Shown here piece by piece: positions 25,657 through 35,960 of a stretch of DNA of 64,000 nt; position 1 is the first letter of the stretch, and every line of letters begins with the position of its first letter. The stretch is from Gelidibacter japonicus (GTDB taxonomy: Bacteria > Bacteroidota > Bacteroidia > Flavobacteriales > Flavobacteriaceae): contig NZ_BJKB01000010.1 in NCBI RefSeq assembly GCF_010725055.1, positions 1 to 64,000 of the forward strand. Reading direction: 5' to 3'. Below the pieces are notes generated by a model, which worked only from the letters and a program-made list of their open reading frames with translations, was not told the DNA's origin and did no database searches. Made by a program: the position numbers and the translations under genes.

Positions 25657-27220
25657 ATTCTTCTTCAAAAACGACATGTTGGTAAGCACCCAGATCAGGA
25701 GCAGCGGTGCGAGACACACTTAAAATATCCAAAGGCACTGAATTTGAAAATGGATTATTTCCAATGACATTGATCGCTGCGGATTCCTGTCCAATGATCA
25801 ACTTGTTTTTTGACGCATCCATAAAGTCAGGCTCTTGATTGAATATTACGTTCTCATATAAAGCCATGTTGTCAAAATCATAATTTGGATCAGATCCAAA
25901 CTTGTTATTGGGGTCGTGAAACCTGATTAGGCAATTGGTGAATTTAAAGTTGAAGGCGGCACCTTCCTCTTCTTCCAAAAGAAACTCCGGATTGTCATTT
26001 CCAAAAATAATACAGTTGTTGAAATTGGCTGCAGTCAATGCATTGGTGAGGACAGTGTCGTCTTCCAAAATCAAAAAATTATTGAGATATAATGAGGGGA
26101 ATTGCCTAAAGCTACTGGACCAATAATTGGCAATGGTACAATGGGTAAAGTTATATGTTCCGCCATAAGTACCAGCAAAAGCAGATTGTCCAGCATTGTT
26201 CAACACAACATTTTCTGCGGTAATGGATGTGGCGCGTCCTAAGATTCCAAAATTGCTGGAATTATAGATTTTGGAGTTTTTGATTGTTAATTTCGGAATG
26301 GTAGCGGTAGGATTGTTTTCCGCTAAAATTCCGATGGTGGCATTTTTTATCGTTGCAAAATTGATATCATTTGCTTTGCTGCCTTGAAATAACCAAATGG
26401 TTCCCCATTGCCCTGGAATGTTATCAAACATGGGTTCCAATCTGTCGCTTTCAAAAATGACCTCGTTTGCCATTGTGGTTTGATCAGGACTGTATTGTCC
26501 ATTGATCTTTAAGGACGCATTATTGGTTACCAACAAGCCAGAATTCGCATGGAAATGGACACGTGCGCCAGCTTCGATGGTTAAGGTTTTGTTTTCGCCA
26601 ACAGCTGCATAGCCATAAATAACATAAGGCTTATCTTTTGTAAAGGTCAATTCGGCATCGGTTAAAAACCGGCCTTGAACGTTGGTCTCATCAACATTAC
26701 CATCACCATCTACATCAAAAGTCAATGTTTCCACAATGCCTTGGGCATCTCGATTGGGATAAATAAAAACAGCATCCTTGACCAAGGTCACTAAATCCAC
26801 TTTTTGAAAGTTGGATCCGCTGTCAAACTCGATGACATCGGTATATAAAAATTGATTGTTTGCAGTTACGACAGTTTGGATATCAAAAGTGGTCTCAATA
26901 AAGATATACATGCTGTCTTTTGCCAAAAGCTCTACATTCTGAAATTCTTTACCTGAAATGCCATCAACATTTAGCCTGTAGTTGGACGCTCGGCCTTGAC
27001 CTAAGCGCAAGTTTGGGATGGAGATGTCTTTATTGCTGCGGTTATAAACCTTCAAATTGTAGGTGCTTGAACCAATATTGGTAAAGACGGTATCTAAATA
27101 CACTGTATCCTTTGAAAAGGTTAAGGAGCCATCACTTGGTTCGAAATCGAAATCCTTGCGGCATGAACTCCAAAAAATCAAGGTAGAAATAGTAAGAATA
27201 AAATAAAAGTTTCTTTTCAT
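25655..27220 (-). CDS. Right-handed beta-helix lipoprotein
   Basis: A 521-aa lipoprotein. The signal MKRNFYFILTISTLIFWSSC ends in a lipobox (C20), followed by RKDFDFEP. Residues about 25-150 form a beta-sandwich-like domain (DTVFTNIGSSTYNLKVYNRSNKDI), then a series of short strand repeats (FATIKNATIGILAENN, LTIKNSKIYNSSNFGILG, FNNCIIFGN) typical of a parallel beta-helix. Family members bind or cleave polysaccharide, but no catalytic residues can be named here. An ATG at 27283 lies upstream of the -7 box (27247-27254), so the start is 27220. Probably surface- or periplasm-exposed. Confidence 0.82.
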   Translation of the reverse strand: MKRNFYFILTISTLIFWSSCRKDFDFEPSDGSLTFSKDTVYLDTVFTNIGSSTYNLKVYNRSNKDISIPNLRLGQGRASNYRLNVDGISGKEFQNVELLAKDSMYIFIETTFDIQTVVTANNQFLYTDVIEFDSGSNFQKVDLVTLVKDAVFIYPNRDAQGIVETLTFDVDGDGNVDETNVQGRFLTDAELTFTKDKPYVIYGYAAVGENKTLTIEAGARVHFHANSGLLVTNNASLKINGQYSPDQTTMANEVIFESDRLEPMFDNIPGQWGTIWLFQGSKANDINFATIKNATIGILAENNPTATIPKLTIKNSKIYNSSNFGILGRATSITAENVVLNNAGQSAFAGTYGGTYNFTHCTIANYWSSSFRQFPSLYLNNFLILEDDTVLTNALTAANFNNCIIFGNDNPEFLLEEEEGAAFNFKFTNCLIRFHDPNNKFGSDPNYDFDNMALYENVIFNQEPDFMDASKNKLIIGQESAAINVIGNNPFSNSVPLDILSVSRTAAPDLGAYQHVVFEEE

Positions 27221-27688
27221 TATCGCAATCAATTCATATTGAGATTCAAAAATATGACTTTTGGAATTATGAATCCATAACAACCACTTATTTAATTCCC
27301 AAGAGTGGTTTTTAACCTTTTCTCAAGTTTAATACCATGAAACTTTGCTTCAATATTGCAATAGGGTTAAAGGTTAAGCCCCTTTCTTCCAATTGCTGTC
27401 GGATTCATTGCAGTTACTTTAGTTTTTATAAATGTTTTAGACACGAACATGACCGTCCGATCAGGCGGTTACGCGAATGGTTATTTGCATTCACATATTC
27501 TTTGCCAACTCTTTCACGCGCAGACTTTCAGTCTGGCATCACAAAACTAGGGATTTCCAACCTTTAGTGGTTTATTTGGAATTTGCCTGCCCGTCGGCAG
27601 ATAGGGAATTTGATTTTGTTTTTGGAATTTAAATACCTCGTGTGCTTGCCTGCCCGTGCCAAGTGGACGGACTCTCAAGGTTCTTGAT
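27221..27688. other. Repeat-rich spacer between two minus-strand genes
   Basis: 468 bases without a credible gene. Besides the -7 box at 27247-27254 it holds several short palindromes: ACCGTCC/GGCGGT (27452-27469), CAGACT-TTC-AGTCTG (27521-27535, perfect), CTGCC-cgtc-GGCAG (27587-27600) and a CCTGCCCGTGCC piece near 27648. They look like degenerate dispersed palindromic repeats. No transposase remnant was found. Confidence 0.55.
27247..27254 (-). promoter_or_regulatory. -7 box of the beta-helix lipoprotein gene
   Basis: Minus strand TATTTTTG, exact TAnnTTTG; leader about 23 bases to the ATG at 27220. Confidence 0.55.
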
Positions 27689-28435
27689 TCATTGTTTTTG
27701 ACTTTCCTTTAAAATCTCTCGAAACTCTTCACTATACTCCAAAAACTTATCAATAAGATAAATTCTATTTTCCGGTCGCAAAAGAGAAGATGATATTTCC
27801 TTCGATTCGCAGTAGGCAAAAAAGAGATGTTTATAGTCCTTGGTGATGTTCAAATTCAATACTAAAAACTTGTCATTAAAGAATTTGTCTGTTTTGAACA
27901 ACGCATCAAAATCATCTGAGGTGATGGTAGTTTCGACGGTTTCAGGTTCTTTTGGCGATTTTCTTTTGAAAAGCTTTATGATACTTTCGCCAATAGCTAT
28001 GAGATCCAAAGGACCTGTATTTAGTTTTTTATACTTATAACCTTGTTTTTCAATATCATTTTTGAATTGTTGCTGAAGTGTATTTGTTAATTTTTCCTCA
28101 TCCACTTCTTTTGGAGTGATAGCGCCTTGCACTTCTACCTCGTCCAGTTCGTTCACATTTTTTTTGAGCTCAAATACTTGATTGTCCACCAGGTGCATTT
28201 CAGTGACCACAAGTTGTTTGGTATGATGAAATAATGAGCTAAAAATCAGCGTATCATTGATTTGTGCGTAAATTTTAAAATTACCGTTGCCATCAGTCGA
28301 AGTAATGCTTTTGGAGGTGACATTCATGATTTTAGCTCCCGAAATAGGGGCTTCGGCGTCATAAAGTGTTCCCGTGATGTTCTGTGAAAGCATCAGTGTG
28401 GAACAGAGACAAAAAAGGATGGTAATTTTACTCAC
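27689..28435 (-). CDS. Carboxypeptidase-like regulatory domain protein (exported)
   Basis: A 248-aa protein. A signal peptide (ILFCLCSTLMLSQ) is followed by a CarboxypepD_reg-like domain (about 18-100: GTLYDAEAPISGAKI...TDGNGNFKIYA). The rest is helical and ends FLEYSEEFREILKESQ without a further recognisable domain. The regulatory domain normally sits at the N-terminus of TonB receptors; here it stands alone with a helical tail. Outer-membrane or periplasmic location is inferred. It has no operon partner: 92 bases separate it from the thioesterase gene upstream. Confidence 0.75.
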   Translation of the reverse strand: MSKITILFCLCSTLMLSQNITGTLYDAEAPISGAKIMNVTSKSITSTDGNGNFKIYAQINDTLIFSSLFHHTKQLVVTEMHLVDNQVFELKKNVNELDEVEVQGAITPKEVDEEKLTNTLQQQFKNDIEKQGYKYKKLNTGPLDLIAIGESIIKLFKRKSPKEPETVETTITSDDFDALFKTDKFFNDKFLVLNLNITKDYKHLFFAYCESKEISSSLLRPENRIYLIDKFLEYSEEFREILKESQKQ

Positions 28436-28527
28436 TAAGCAAAGAGATTGATTACCATCAAATTAAATCATTATAGTTTTTTAAAAGTGATGTATTAAGA
28501 GACTTTAACAATCATTTTAATCTTAAT

Positions 28528-28917
28528 TTAACTAAATAGGGTTCTGATTTCTTCGGTAATTCTGGTAGGTTTCATGTATTCTTGGGAAACAAGACACCAT
28601 TTGGTTTCAGAAGAGGCCAACAATTTGTCGGTGTTCTCATTATAGATCTCAACCATTCGAATACAGGTGAGACCGCCTGATTCTTTAATGTAAGTTTTAA
28701 GTTTGAGCACATCACCCAAAACGGCAGGGTTCTTATATTCAATGGTATGTTTGAGAAGAATCCAGAAATAATCAGAAAGCATACTTTTTGTAGCTTTGGC
28801 GTGCCAATGTTGTTCTGCAACATCTTGCACCCATTGCACATACCGCACGTTGTTGACATGGTTGAGGTTGTCTAAGTCATCTTGGGTTACGGTAATGTGT
28901 ATTTCGAAGCTTTGCAT
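28528..28917 (-). CDS. Acyl-CoA thioesterase, YbgC/4HBT hot-dog family
   Basis: A 129-aa hot-dog-fold thioesterase. The catalytic-type motif D-x3-H-x-NN is present as DNLNHVNNVRYVQWVQD (about 16-32). Family members hydrolyse acyl-CoA or acyl-ACP thioesters as homotetramers in the cytoplasm; the acyl chain specificity cannot be read from the sequence. Length matches the family (125-140 aa). It stands between two exported-protein genes, so the context gives no pathway. Confidence 0.88.
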   Translation of the reverse strand: MQSFEIHITVTQDDLDNLNHVNNVRYVQWVQDVAEQHWHAKATKSMLSDYFWILLKHTIEYKNPAVLGDVLKLKTYIKESGGLTCIRMVEIYNENTDKLLASSETKWCLVSQEYMKPTRITEEIRTLFS

Positions 28918-28984
28918 ATCTATTATATTGGCTTGTTCTAGGACATTCTATTTGTGATTCTGAACATTTTTTTAAAGGCAGTAG

Positions 28985-30019
28985 TTACTTGACAAACACT
29001 TCCACCTCAAACAATTTGTCCCAATCTTTTCCAGTCACAAAAATAGTCTTAGTTTCCGGATTGTAGGCTATGCCGTTCAATACATCTAAAGTGGGATGTT
29101 GCTTGACCAGTTTTTGTAGCGGTGAAAAGTCGATTACACCCTCAACGGCACCGTTTGCAGGATTGATGATCAAAACACCATTGCGTTGGTAAATATTGGC
29201 ATAGATTTTCCCGTCAATATATTCCAGTTCATTCAAACTGTCAATTTTACCAGTATTGGTGTATATCTGAATATAATCATCCTCAGCAAGTGTAGTTGGG
29301 TTGAGTTTCCAAATTTTGTTGGTGCCATCGGTTTTATAGATTACCTTTCCATCATTGCACAAGCCCCATCCTTCTTTGCTTTTTCCATAATTGAAGCTGC
29401 CCGTTTTTTCAAATGTATCTATATCATATATAAATCCAATATTTTCTTTCCAAGTGAGTTGGTAAATGTTATTGTTCATTATGGTAAGACCTTCTCCAAA
29501 GTATTGATTGCCTAAATTGATGTTTTTAAGAATTTCACCTGTTTTGTAATCCACTTTTCTAAGCTTGGACTTGCCGTATTGTCCAGTACTTTCGTATAAA
29601 AAACCATCATGAAATTCCAAGCCTTGAGTGTAAGACGTGATATCATGAGGATATTCATTTAAGATTTTATAACTATAAATTTTTGGCGCAACATTATTTA
29701 ATATTGTCACGTTTGTTGAGGTCTCTTCAGTGGTTTCACCATAAGTGACTGTTGCCGTGATCGTATGCACACCGAGGGTTAAATCAGTAACATTGAAGAT
29801 TTCTTCAATCGGGGTTGCGTCAATTTTGTAACTTATATTACTGATAGTCTTGTTTTTTGGGTTTTCTATGGACAATTTTAGGGTTTCACCAAGCGCAACG
29901 GTATTGTTCTTGGCGTCAGTTTTGATGTTAAAACTACTTTTTTTACCGTTTGGGGTGTCACCACAAGTAAATATTATAAGGCTTAAAACCGTGATTATAA
30001 AAAGCTTAGTTGAAGACAT
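28985..30019 (-). CDS. Glutaminyl-peptide cyclotransferase lipoprotein (plant-type)
   Basis: A 344-aa lipoprotein: signal ending IIFTC (C19). Residues about 25-110 form an Ig-like strand domain. The C-terminal part is a five-bladed beta-propeller of the plant/bacterial glutaminyl cyclase family, with TQGLEFHDGFLYESTGQYGKSKLRKVD, NQYFGEGLTI, and KLNELEYIDGKIYANIYQRN. These enzymes cyclise N-terminal glutamine to pyroglutamate; the motif EGLTI and the NELEY block are in the expected order. Likely faces the periplasm, protecting exported proteins; this is inferred. A -7 box at 30077-30084 overlaps the divergent ffs promoter. Confidence 0.88.
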   Translation of the reverse strand: MSSTKLFIITVLSLIIFTCGDTPNGKKSSFNIKTDAKNNTVALGETLKLSIENPKNKTISNISYKIDATPIEEIFNVTDLTLGVHTITATVTYGETTEETSTNVTILNNVAPKIYSYKILNEYPHDITSYTQGLEFHDGFLYESTGQYGKSKLRKVDYKTGEILKNINLGNQYFGEGLTIMNNNIYQLTWKENIGFIYDIDTFEKTGSFNYGKSKEGWGLCNDGKVIYKTDGTNKIWKLNPTTLAEDDYIQIYTNTGKIDSLNELEYIDGKIYANIYQRNGVLIINPANGAVEGVIDFSPLQKLVKQHPTLDVLNGIAYNPETKTIFVTGKDWDKLFEVEVFVK

Positions 30020-30073
30020 AGAGATGATATATTTTTGGGCAAGTTATTTAAATAAATTCAGTTTATAAAATCA

Positions 30074-30103
30074 TTGCAAAAGTAGTAAAAGATTGTATCT
30101 TTG
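30074..30103 (+). promoter_or_regulatory. ffs promoter: TTG-N19-TATCTTTG
   Basis: TTG at 30074-30076, then exactly 19 bases, then TATCTTTG at 30096-30103: a full match to the Bacteroidota -33/-7 consensus. Predicted transcription start near 30107-30109, exactly at the GGCAAG that begins the SRP RNA stem. Confidence 0.8.
30077..30084 (-). promoter_or_regulatory. -7 box of the glutaminyl cyclase gene, overlapping the ffs promoter
   Basis: Minus strand TACTTTTG (TAnnTTTG), inside the spacer of the ffs promoter on the other strand. CTG occupies the -33 position at 19-base spacing. Confidence 0.5.
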
Positions 30104-30107
30104 CAGT

Positions 30108-30203
30108 TGGCAAGTCCTACACAACCAGCTCCTGCTGAATCCTCCAGGGCGGGAACGCAGCAAAGGTAAGTGGTCGTAGCGGTGTGATGTAGGTAGCTTG
30201 CCT
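30108..30203 (+). ncRNA. ffs: Signal recognition particle RNA, small bacterial type
   Basis: About 96 nt. The Bacteroidota-type SRP core is visible: CCAGCTCCTGCTGAATCC on the left, then CCAGGGCGGGAACGCAGCAA (the GGAA-type apical loop region that binds Ffh) and GGTAAGTGGTCG. The ends close a stem: GGCAAG (30109-30114) with CTTGCC (30197-30202), and CCTACA with TGTAGG inside it. The transcript runs into TTTTTTT, acting as its own terminator. It guides membrane-protein targeting with Ffh. The weaker point is the exact 5' and 3' ends. Confidence 0.88.
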
Positions 30204-30209
30204 TTTTTT
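30203..30209 (+). terminator. T-run terminating ffs
   Basis: Seven Ts directly after the closing stem of the SRP RNA. Confidence 0.6.
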
Positions 30210-30262
30210 ATTCCTGCGAAAGTAGGAATCTCAAAGTTTATTCTTGCGAAAGCAGGAATCTC
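30210..30262. repeat. Two tandem copies of ATTCCTGC/GCAGGAATC palindrome
   Basis: Copies at 30210-30232 and 30240-30262 start 30 bases apart; each is a small hairpin (ATTC-y-TGC GAAA GyAGGAATCTC). The same type of palindrome occurs near 24284. Dispersed intergenic repeat; function unknown. Confidence 0.75.
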
Positions 30263-30387
30263 AGAGCCCAACTTCTTGACTCCCCATAATTCTCTTTTCA
30301 ATTTCAAATTCATTTTAACTTTATATTATATCGTATTTTTGAACCATTATACATTTTTAATTTTTCATCGTTAACTCATACTCGAAC

Positions 30388-31191
30388 ATGTCTAAAGTTG
30401 TATTGATTACGGGAGGTTCATCAGGAATTGGCAAATCCGTTGGTGAATTCTTGACCGAAAAAGGATTCATAGTTTACGGTACGAGCAGGAATCCTAAAAC
30501 GTATTCAGACAGTAAATTCAATTTGGTTAGACTTGATGTTGCTGATGTTGATTCAATTAGGGAGGCCATTAAGACGGTCATAGCTCAACATGGACGTATA
30601 GATGTGCTTATCAATAATGCAGGGGCGGGCATTACAGGGCCCATTGAGGAAATTCCCGATACTGAAATCCAACGTAATTTTGAAACTAATTTCTTCGGTC
30701 CCATTCGGGTTATAAAAGCCGTTCTGCCACAAATGAGAGTCCAAAAATCTGGTCTTATCATAAATATCACGTCTATTGCTGGATATATGGGTTTACCATA
30801 TAGAGGGGTTTACAGTGCGAGTAAAGGTGCCTTGGAACTGCTGACGGAAGCCTTCAGAATGGAGGTCAAGGATTTCAACATTCGGATGACCAATGTTGCT
30901 CCTGGCGATTTTGCTACCAATATAGCGGCAGGACGCTATCATGCACCGGTATTAGAGGATTCTCCGTACAAAAAAACTTATGGGAACACTTTAAACCTAA
31001 TGAATGCCCATGTAAGTGAAGGAAAGGATCCAAAATTAATGGCCAATGCTATCTTTAAAATCATTAACACGAAAAATCCAAGAGTACATTACAAGGTAGG
31101 TGAGTTCATGCAAAAGTTTTCCATTGTTTTAAAGCGAATCTTGCCTGATAAGGTCTATGAAAAAATGTTAATGAAGCATTATAATCTATAA
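30388..31191 (+). CDS. Short-chain dehydrogenase/reductase
   Basis: A 267-aa classical SDR. NAD(P) motif TGGSSGIG (8-15), NNAGAG (77-82), and the catalytic Ser-Tyr-Lys triad in ITSIAGYMGLPYRGVYSASKGAL (Y..xxxK). A serine/threonine-rich segment after the second strand suggests NADP preference, but the substrate is not visible. Length and architecture are standard. It stands alone between the ffs region and fsa, about 115 bases before the latter. Confidence 0.9.
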   Translation: MSKVVLITGGSSGIGKSVGEFLTEKGFIVYGTSRNPKTYSDSKFNLVRLDVADVDSIREAIKTVIAQHGRIDVLINNAGAGITGPIEEIPDTEIQRNFETNFFGPIRVIKAVLPQMRVQKSGLIINITSIAGYMGLPYRGVYSASKGALELLTEAFRMEVKDFNIRMTNVAPGDFATNIAAGRYHAPVLEDSPYKKTYGNTLNLMNAHVSEGKDPKLMANAIFKIINTKNPRVHYKVGEFMQKFSIVLKRILPDKVYEKMLMKHYNL

Positions 31192-31260
31192 GGAAACCTT
31201 TGAGGTTGGGATGTTGATATGTTTTCATTAAAATACCGGCTGCATCTTTGTTATTAATCG

Positions 31261-31268
31261 TAACTTTG
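31261..31268 (+). promoter_or_regulatory. -7 box of fsa promoter
   Basis: TAACTTTG, exact TAnnTTTG, giving a leader of about 35 bases before the fsa ATG. Confidence 0.5.
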
Positions 31269-31306
31269 CACCACTTTAAAACACAACTTTATACAGATTA
31301 TTATTT

Positions 31307-31960
31307 ATGAAATTTTTTATTGATACTGCTAATTTAGAGCAAATTAAGGAAGCCCAAGATATGGGTATTTTGGATGGTGTCACTACCAACCCGTCGCTGA
31401 TGGCCAAGGAAGGCATTACAGGTACTGACAATATCATGAAGCATTATGTCAACATTTGCAATTTGGTAGATGGTGATGTGAGTGCTGAAGTTATTGCTAC
31501 AGATTTTGAAGGCATGGTAAGAGAGGGAGAAGCTTTGGCTGATCTCCACGAACAGATTGTGGTCAAGTTACCGATGATCAAAGATGGTGTAAAGGCTTGT
31601 AAATACTTCAGTGATAAAGGAATTAAAACCAATATGACTTTGGTGTTTTCTGCAGGTCAGGCATTATTGGCCGCAAAAGCTGGTGCAACATATGTGTCGC
31701 CTTTTATTGGTCGTTTGGATGATATTTCAACTGACGGACTGAACCTCATAGCCGAAATTAGAATGATTTATGATAATTACGATTTTGATACTGAGATTTT
31801 AGCGGCATCAGTACGTCATACCATGCATGTTATTGACTGTGCAAAATTAGGCGCTGATGTCATGACTGGGCCTTTGAGTTCAATTACTGGGTTGTTAAAC
31901 CATCCATTAACCGATATTGGATTAGAGAAGTTCTTGGCAGATTATAAAAAAGGAAACTAA
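31307..31960 (+). CDS. fsa: Fructose-6-phosphate aldolase / transaldolase family (FSA)
   Basis: A 217-aa small transaldolase-family protein. FIDTANLEQI opens the barrel, DGVTTNPSLM follows, and the Schiff-base lysine is K87 in IVVKLPMI; the NMTLVFSAGQALLA and YVSPFIGRLDD segments complete the active site. Short members of this family (about 215-220 aa) act as fructose-6-phosphate aldolases or as transaldolases of the pentose-phosphate pathway; the sequence does not separate the two here. Ended by the hairpin at 31994-32029. Confidence 0.9.
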   Translation: MKFFIDTANLEQIKEAQDMGILDGVTTNPSLMAKEGITGTDNIMKHYVNICNLVDGDVSAEVIATDFEGMVREGEALADLHEQIVVKLPMIKDGVKACKYFSDKGIKTNMTLVFSAGQALLAAKAGATYVSPFIGRLDDISTDGLNLIAEIRMIYDNYDFDTEILAASVRHTMHVIDCAKLGADVMTGPLSSITGLLNHPLTDIGLEKFLADYKKGN

Positions 31961-31993
31961 TTGCCTCATACATATTAAAAGTGCAATAAAAAG

Positions 31994-32029
31994 AAGCCGT
32001 CTCAAAACTAATTGAAACGGCTTTTTTTA
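31994..32029 (+). terminator. Terminator of fsa
   Basis: AAGCCGT (31994-32000) pairs with ACGGCTT (32017-32023), followed by a run of seven Ts. Confidence 0.85.
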
Positions 32030-32116
32030 TGCTTTGCTTTTGGACAGCTATTCGATAATGACTGTCAAACTCTCAACTCCAAGATAGGTCAAAAAGAATA
32101 TGGAGTCTATTCCCTT

Positions 32117-33544
32117 TTATTCGTTGAGGTCTTTTAATTTGTCCTCAAATTTACTGTGGAACATATTGTAAAAAGTGTCCACTATACGCATGTCCTTATC
32201 CACCACAATGATTTTGTAAACCGTGTTGAGCACCAAGGTTTGTTTAGCGTTAAACGGGTCTTTGAACTGGTATTCGCTGTCAACAGGAAACTTAAATTCA
32301 TCTAAGGTTCGTTTCCAATATTTCTTATCGTTATCATTGATATTTATCGCAATAAAATTGATATTGGGATATTTCTTCTTTAAATCTCGTATTTTATAAT
32401 GACTGTTTTTGTAATGTATTTTCAAGTTTGAAGACCAAAAATAAATGACGGTTGGTTGTGTGATCAAATCACTGAATGTGTGAAGCTCGTTATTATAATT
32501 GACCAATTTTACATCAGGAATAACCATTCCTGGCTTCAATTGGTTAATGGCGCTGTACAGTCTTTCTATATAAACTTTATCGTCTTCATTAGTGGTCTTT
32601 TGAAGATAGGAAGCAATGATTTGTTTCACCGCACTGGTATCTTCGCACATTGAAATAAAATCACGTGCCGTATTTTTCAATAATTTATTTTTAATGGTAT
32701 CATTAGTGATCCGCTCGTTCATTAAGTTTAGCTTTTCTAAATTATAAACTACTGAATTTCTGTTGAAGACGGCATCTTCAGGAGCGTTGGCATAAAACTC
32801 AGCCAATGCCATGTTGTTGAAGTGAGAGTACAAAAATCGATTGTATATAAAAAAATCGCCCAACGAACCTATATTATAATCGATATCCTTTCTATAATCA
32901 TAGAAACCTGGAGGTAAATTCTTGTAGTCTTTAAGATTTTTATAGCCATAATAGGCAAATGGATACATTTCCTTGGCGCTATAGTAGCTATAATTGACGC
33001 TTGTTTCGGCAACTTTATCAAAAAGAGGAGATAATTTTCTTTTCTCTGAGAACTCAGCGAGTCCATTTAATCGCTCCGTTCGCGAAGAATCAATATAATT
33101 TTCAAATTTCTCAGGTTCCATTTGAGAGATATTGATAAAATTGGCTTGATCTGCTTCATTTTCGAGGAAAATTTTGATCAAAAAATTATTCTTTCTTGCT
33201 CCATCACCTGTGAAGACCAAAGATTCATCAAAATCAATAGTGTTCAATCGTAACATCACACTATCTTTTGGTTCTAAAAGCACCATTTGATATTGGCCAC
33301 CGTGAATAAAAGTGTAGAGACCTGATTTTAAAGGGTTTAGTTTGGTAAAAAATCGATTGTCCTTATTTAGGAAAAGAGTGTCAGAGTTTTCCACTTGAGA
33401 ATTTGGAGAGAATAACAAGACATAATCATTGGTTGGATTGATAATCTCACCTCCAAAATAAGCAGATCTATCAGCCTCATTAGCATCTTTTTTGCAACTG
33501 AAAAGTGTTGACAAAAGTATCAATGAAATCGTATAAATTCTCAT
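32117..33544 (-). CDS. TlpA/thioredoxin-fold lipoprotein without CxxC
   Basis: A 475-aa lipoprotein with a signal ending LLSTLFSC (C17). The N-terminal half (about 25-110) is beta-rich, with helical segments to about 340, and the C-terminal part (about 350-475) is a thioredoxin-like domain: VIYFWSSNLKIHYKN where the family has W-C-x-x-C. The redox cysteines are replaced by S-N-L-K (369-375), so this domain cannot carry out thiol exchange. Many Bacteroidota have such TlpA-type lipoproteins, usually with CxxC intact. It may serve as a binding or scaffold domain. Leader about 35 bases from the -7 box at 33581-33588. Confidence 0.8.
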   Translation of the reverse strand: MRIYTISLILLSTLFSCKKDANEADRSAYFGGEIINPTNDYVLLFSPNSQVENSDTLFLNKDNRFFTKLNPLKSGLYTFIHGGQYQMVLLEPKDSVMLRLNTIDFDESLVFTGDGARKNNFLIKIFLENEADQANFINISQMEPEKFENYIDSSRTERLNGLAEFSEKRKLSPLFDKVAETSVNYSYYSAKEMYPFAYYGYKNLKDYKNLPPGFYDYRKDIDYNIGSLGDFFIYNRFLYSHFNNMALAEFYANAPEDAVFNRNSVVYNLEKLNLMNERITNDTIKNKLLKNTARDFISMCEDTSAVKQIIASYLQKTTNEDDKVYIERLYSAINQLKPGMVIPDVKLVNYNNELHTFSDLITQPTVIYFWSSNLKIHYKNSHYKIRDLKKKYPNINFIAININDNDKKYWKRTLDEFKFPVDSEYQFKDPFNAKQTLVLNTVYKIIVVDKDMRIVDTFYNMFHSKFEDKLKDLNE

Positions 33545-33580
33545 AAACTAAGGGATTACTGGAGCTGGTTGGAATATAAA

Positions 33581-33588
33581 CAAAAATA
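33581..33588 (-). promoter_or_regulatory. -7 box of the TlpA-like lipoprotein gene
   Basis: Minus strand TATTTTTG, exact TAnnTTTG. Confidence 0.5.
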
Positions 33589-33721
33589 AAACTTGTTTGT
33601 GCATCAAGCTGTTAAGGCGCTGTTAAATGTTTAGTCATCTATGGGTTTCAATGTCGTATATGCACCATGGACACTGGTGTTTTAATAAAACCTGAGGACC
33701 TAACAGACCATTTAAATATAG

Positions 33722-35410
<1,689 letters not shown>

Positions 35411-35425
35411 ATGGACCACAATAAG

Positions 35426-35453
35426 AAAAACCCTGAATCACTTCAGGGTTTTT
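35426..35453. terminator. Bidirectional terminator between ABC-F gene and DUF2007 gene
   Basis: AAAAACCCTGAA (35426-35437) and TTCAGGGTTTTT (35442-35453) form a perfect hairpin with a 4-base loop; it abuts the stop codon of the convergent gene. Confidence 0.9.
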
Positions 35454-35690
35454 CTATATTTCCAATTCAGCTTTTACGGCTTCTACGATGGGAATCGCAT
35501 GATCTAATTCTTCTTTAGATACATAAAGTTCTTGAAACCCTTGAAAAGAAGAGCCAAAACCTGCCATCCTTGCAGATTCAGATTCATCCTTCACAATGGC
35601 GGTGATGCCAACACTGTCTAATCGGTCCACCACCAATTGAACTATAATGAAGGTCCCTGAGAAAATTCTCACATATTCATTGTCTATCAT
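35454..35690 (-). CDS. DUF2007 small signal-transducing-type protein
   Basis: A 78-aa protein matching the DUF2007 ('putative prokaryotic signal-transducing protein') family: a ferredoxin-like alpha/beta fold with YVRIFSGTFIIVQLVVDRLDSVGI at the start, a loop GFGSSFQG in the middle and ELYVSKEELDHAIPIVEAVKAE at the end. The family is cytoplasmic and of unclear biochemical role, perhaps PII-like ligand binding. I start at the ATG 35690; six extra codons upstream (35708) are less typical. Convergent with the ABC-F gene. Confidence 0.85.
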   Translation of the reverse strand: MIDNEYVRIFSGTFIIVQLVVDRLDSVGITAIVKDESESARMAGFGSSFQGFQELYVSKEELDHAIPIVEAVKAELEI

Positions 35691-35708
35691 AATTTCTAAT
35701 ATTAGCAA

Positions 35709-35916
35709 TTAAGATACAAAAAAAAACATCATAAACGACCTCTTCGATGAAGGTGTTTTTAAATGAATGTGGGCTTAAATTTAGATAATGGGAAACGGGC
35801 AGTAAGCCCAATTGGGTAGGGCGCCAAGACCATCATTGTCACATGCAACCAACTTGTATATTCGAATTCTTAAGGAGAAGATGATCGATAAAGTTAAAAA
35901 GAAATGGTTATAGTAT
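35709..35916. other. Intergenic spacer without recognised genes
   Basis: About 200 bases upstream of the DUF2007 gene. A GAAGGTG/GTAAGCCCAATTGGG stretch is visible, but no convincing promoter or hairpin. Confidence 0.3.
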
Positions 35917-35940
35917 AAAAAACCACTTCAATTGAAGTGG
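35917..35940 (-). terminator. Palindromic terminator of the T9SS-sorted protein gene
   Basis: The 18-base perfect palindrome CCACTTCAATTGAAGTGG (35923-35940) is followed on the minus strand by TTTTTT. It lies about 20 bases past the stop at 35961. Confidence 0.8.
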
Positions 35941-35960
35941 CTTTAAATGTCAACATTTTA

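Noticed and set aside
30071-30313. Minus-strand frame across the SRP RNA region
   Set aside because: It overlaps the RNA gene, whose conserved core and promoter are unmistakable, and the peptide is composed of repeat sequence.
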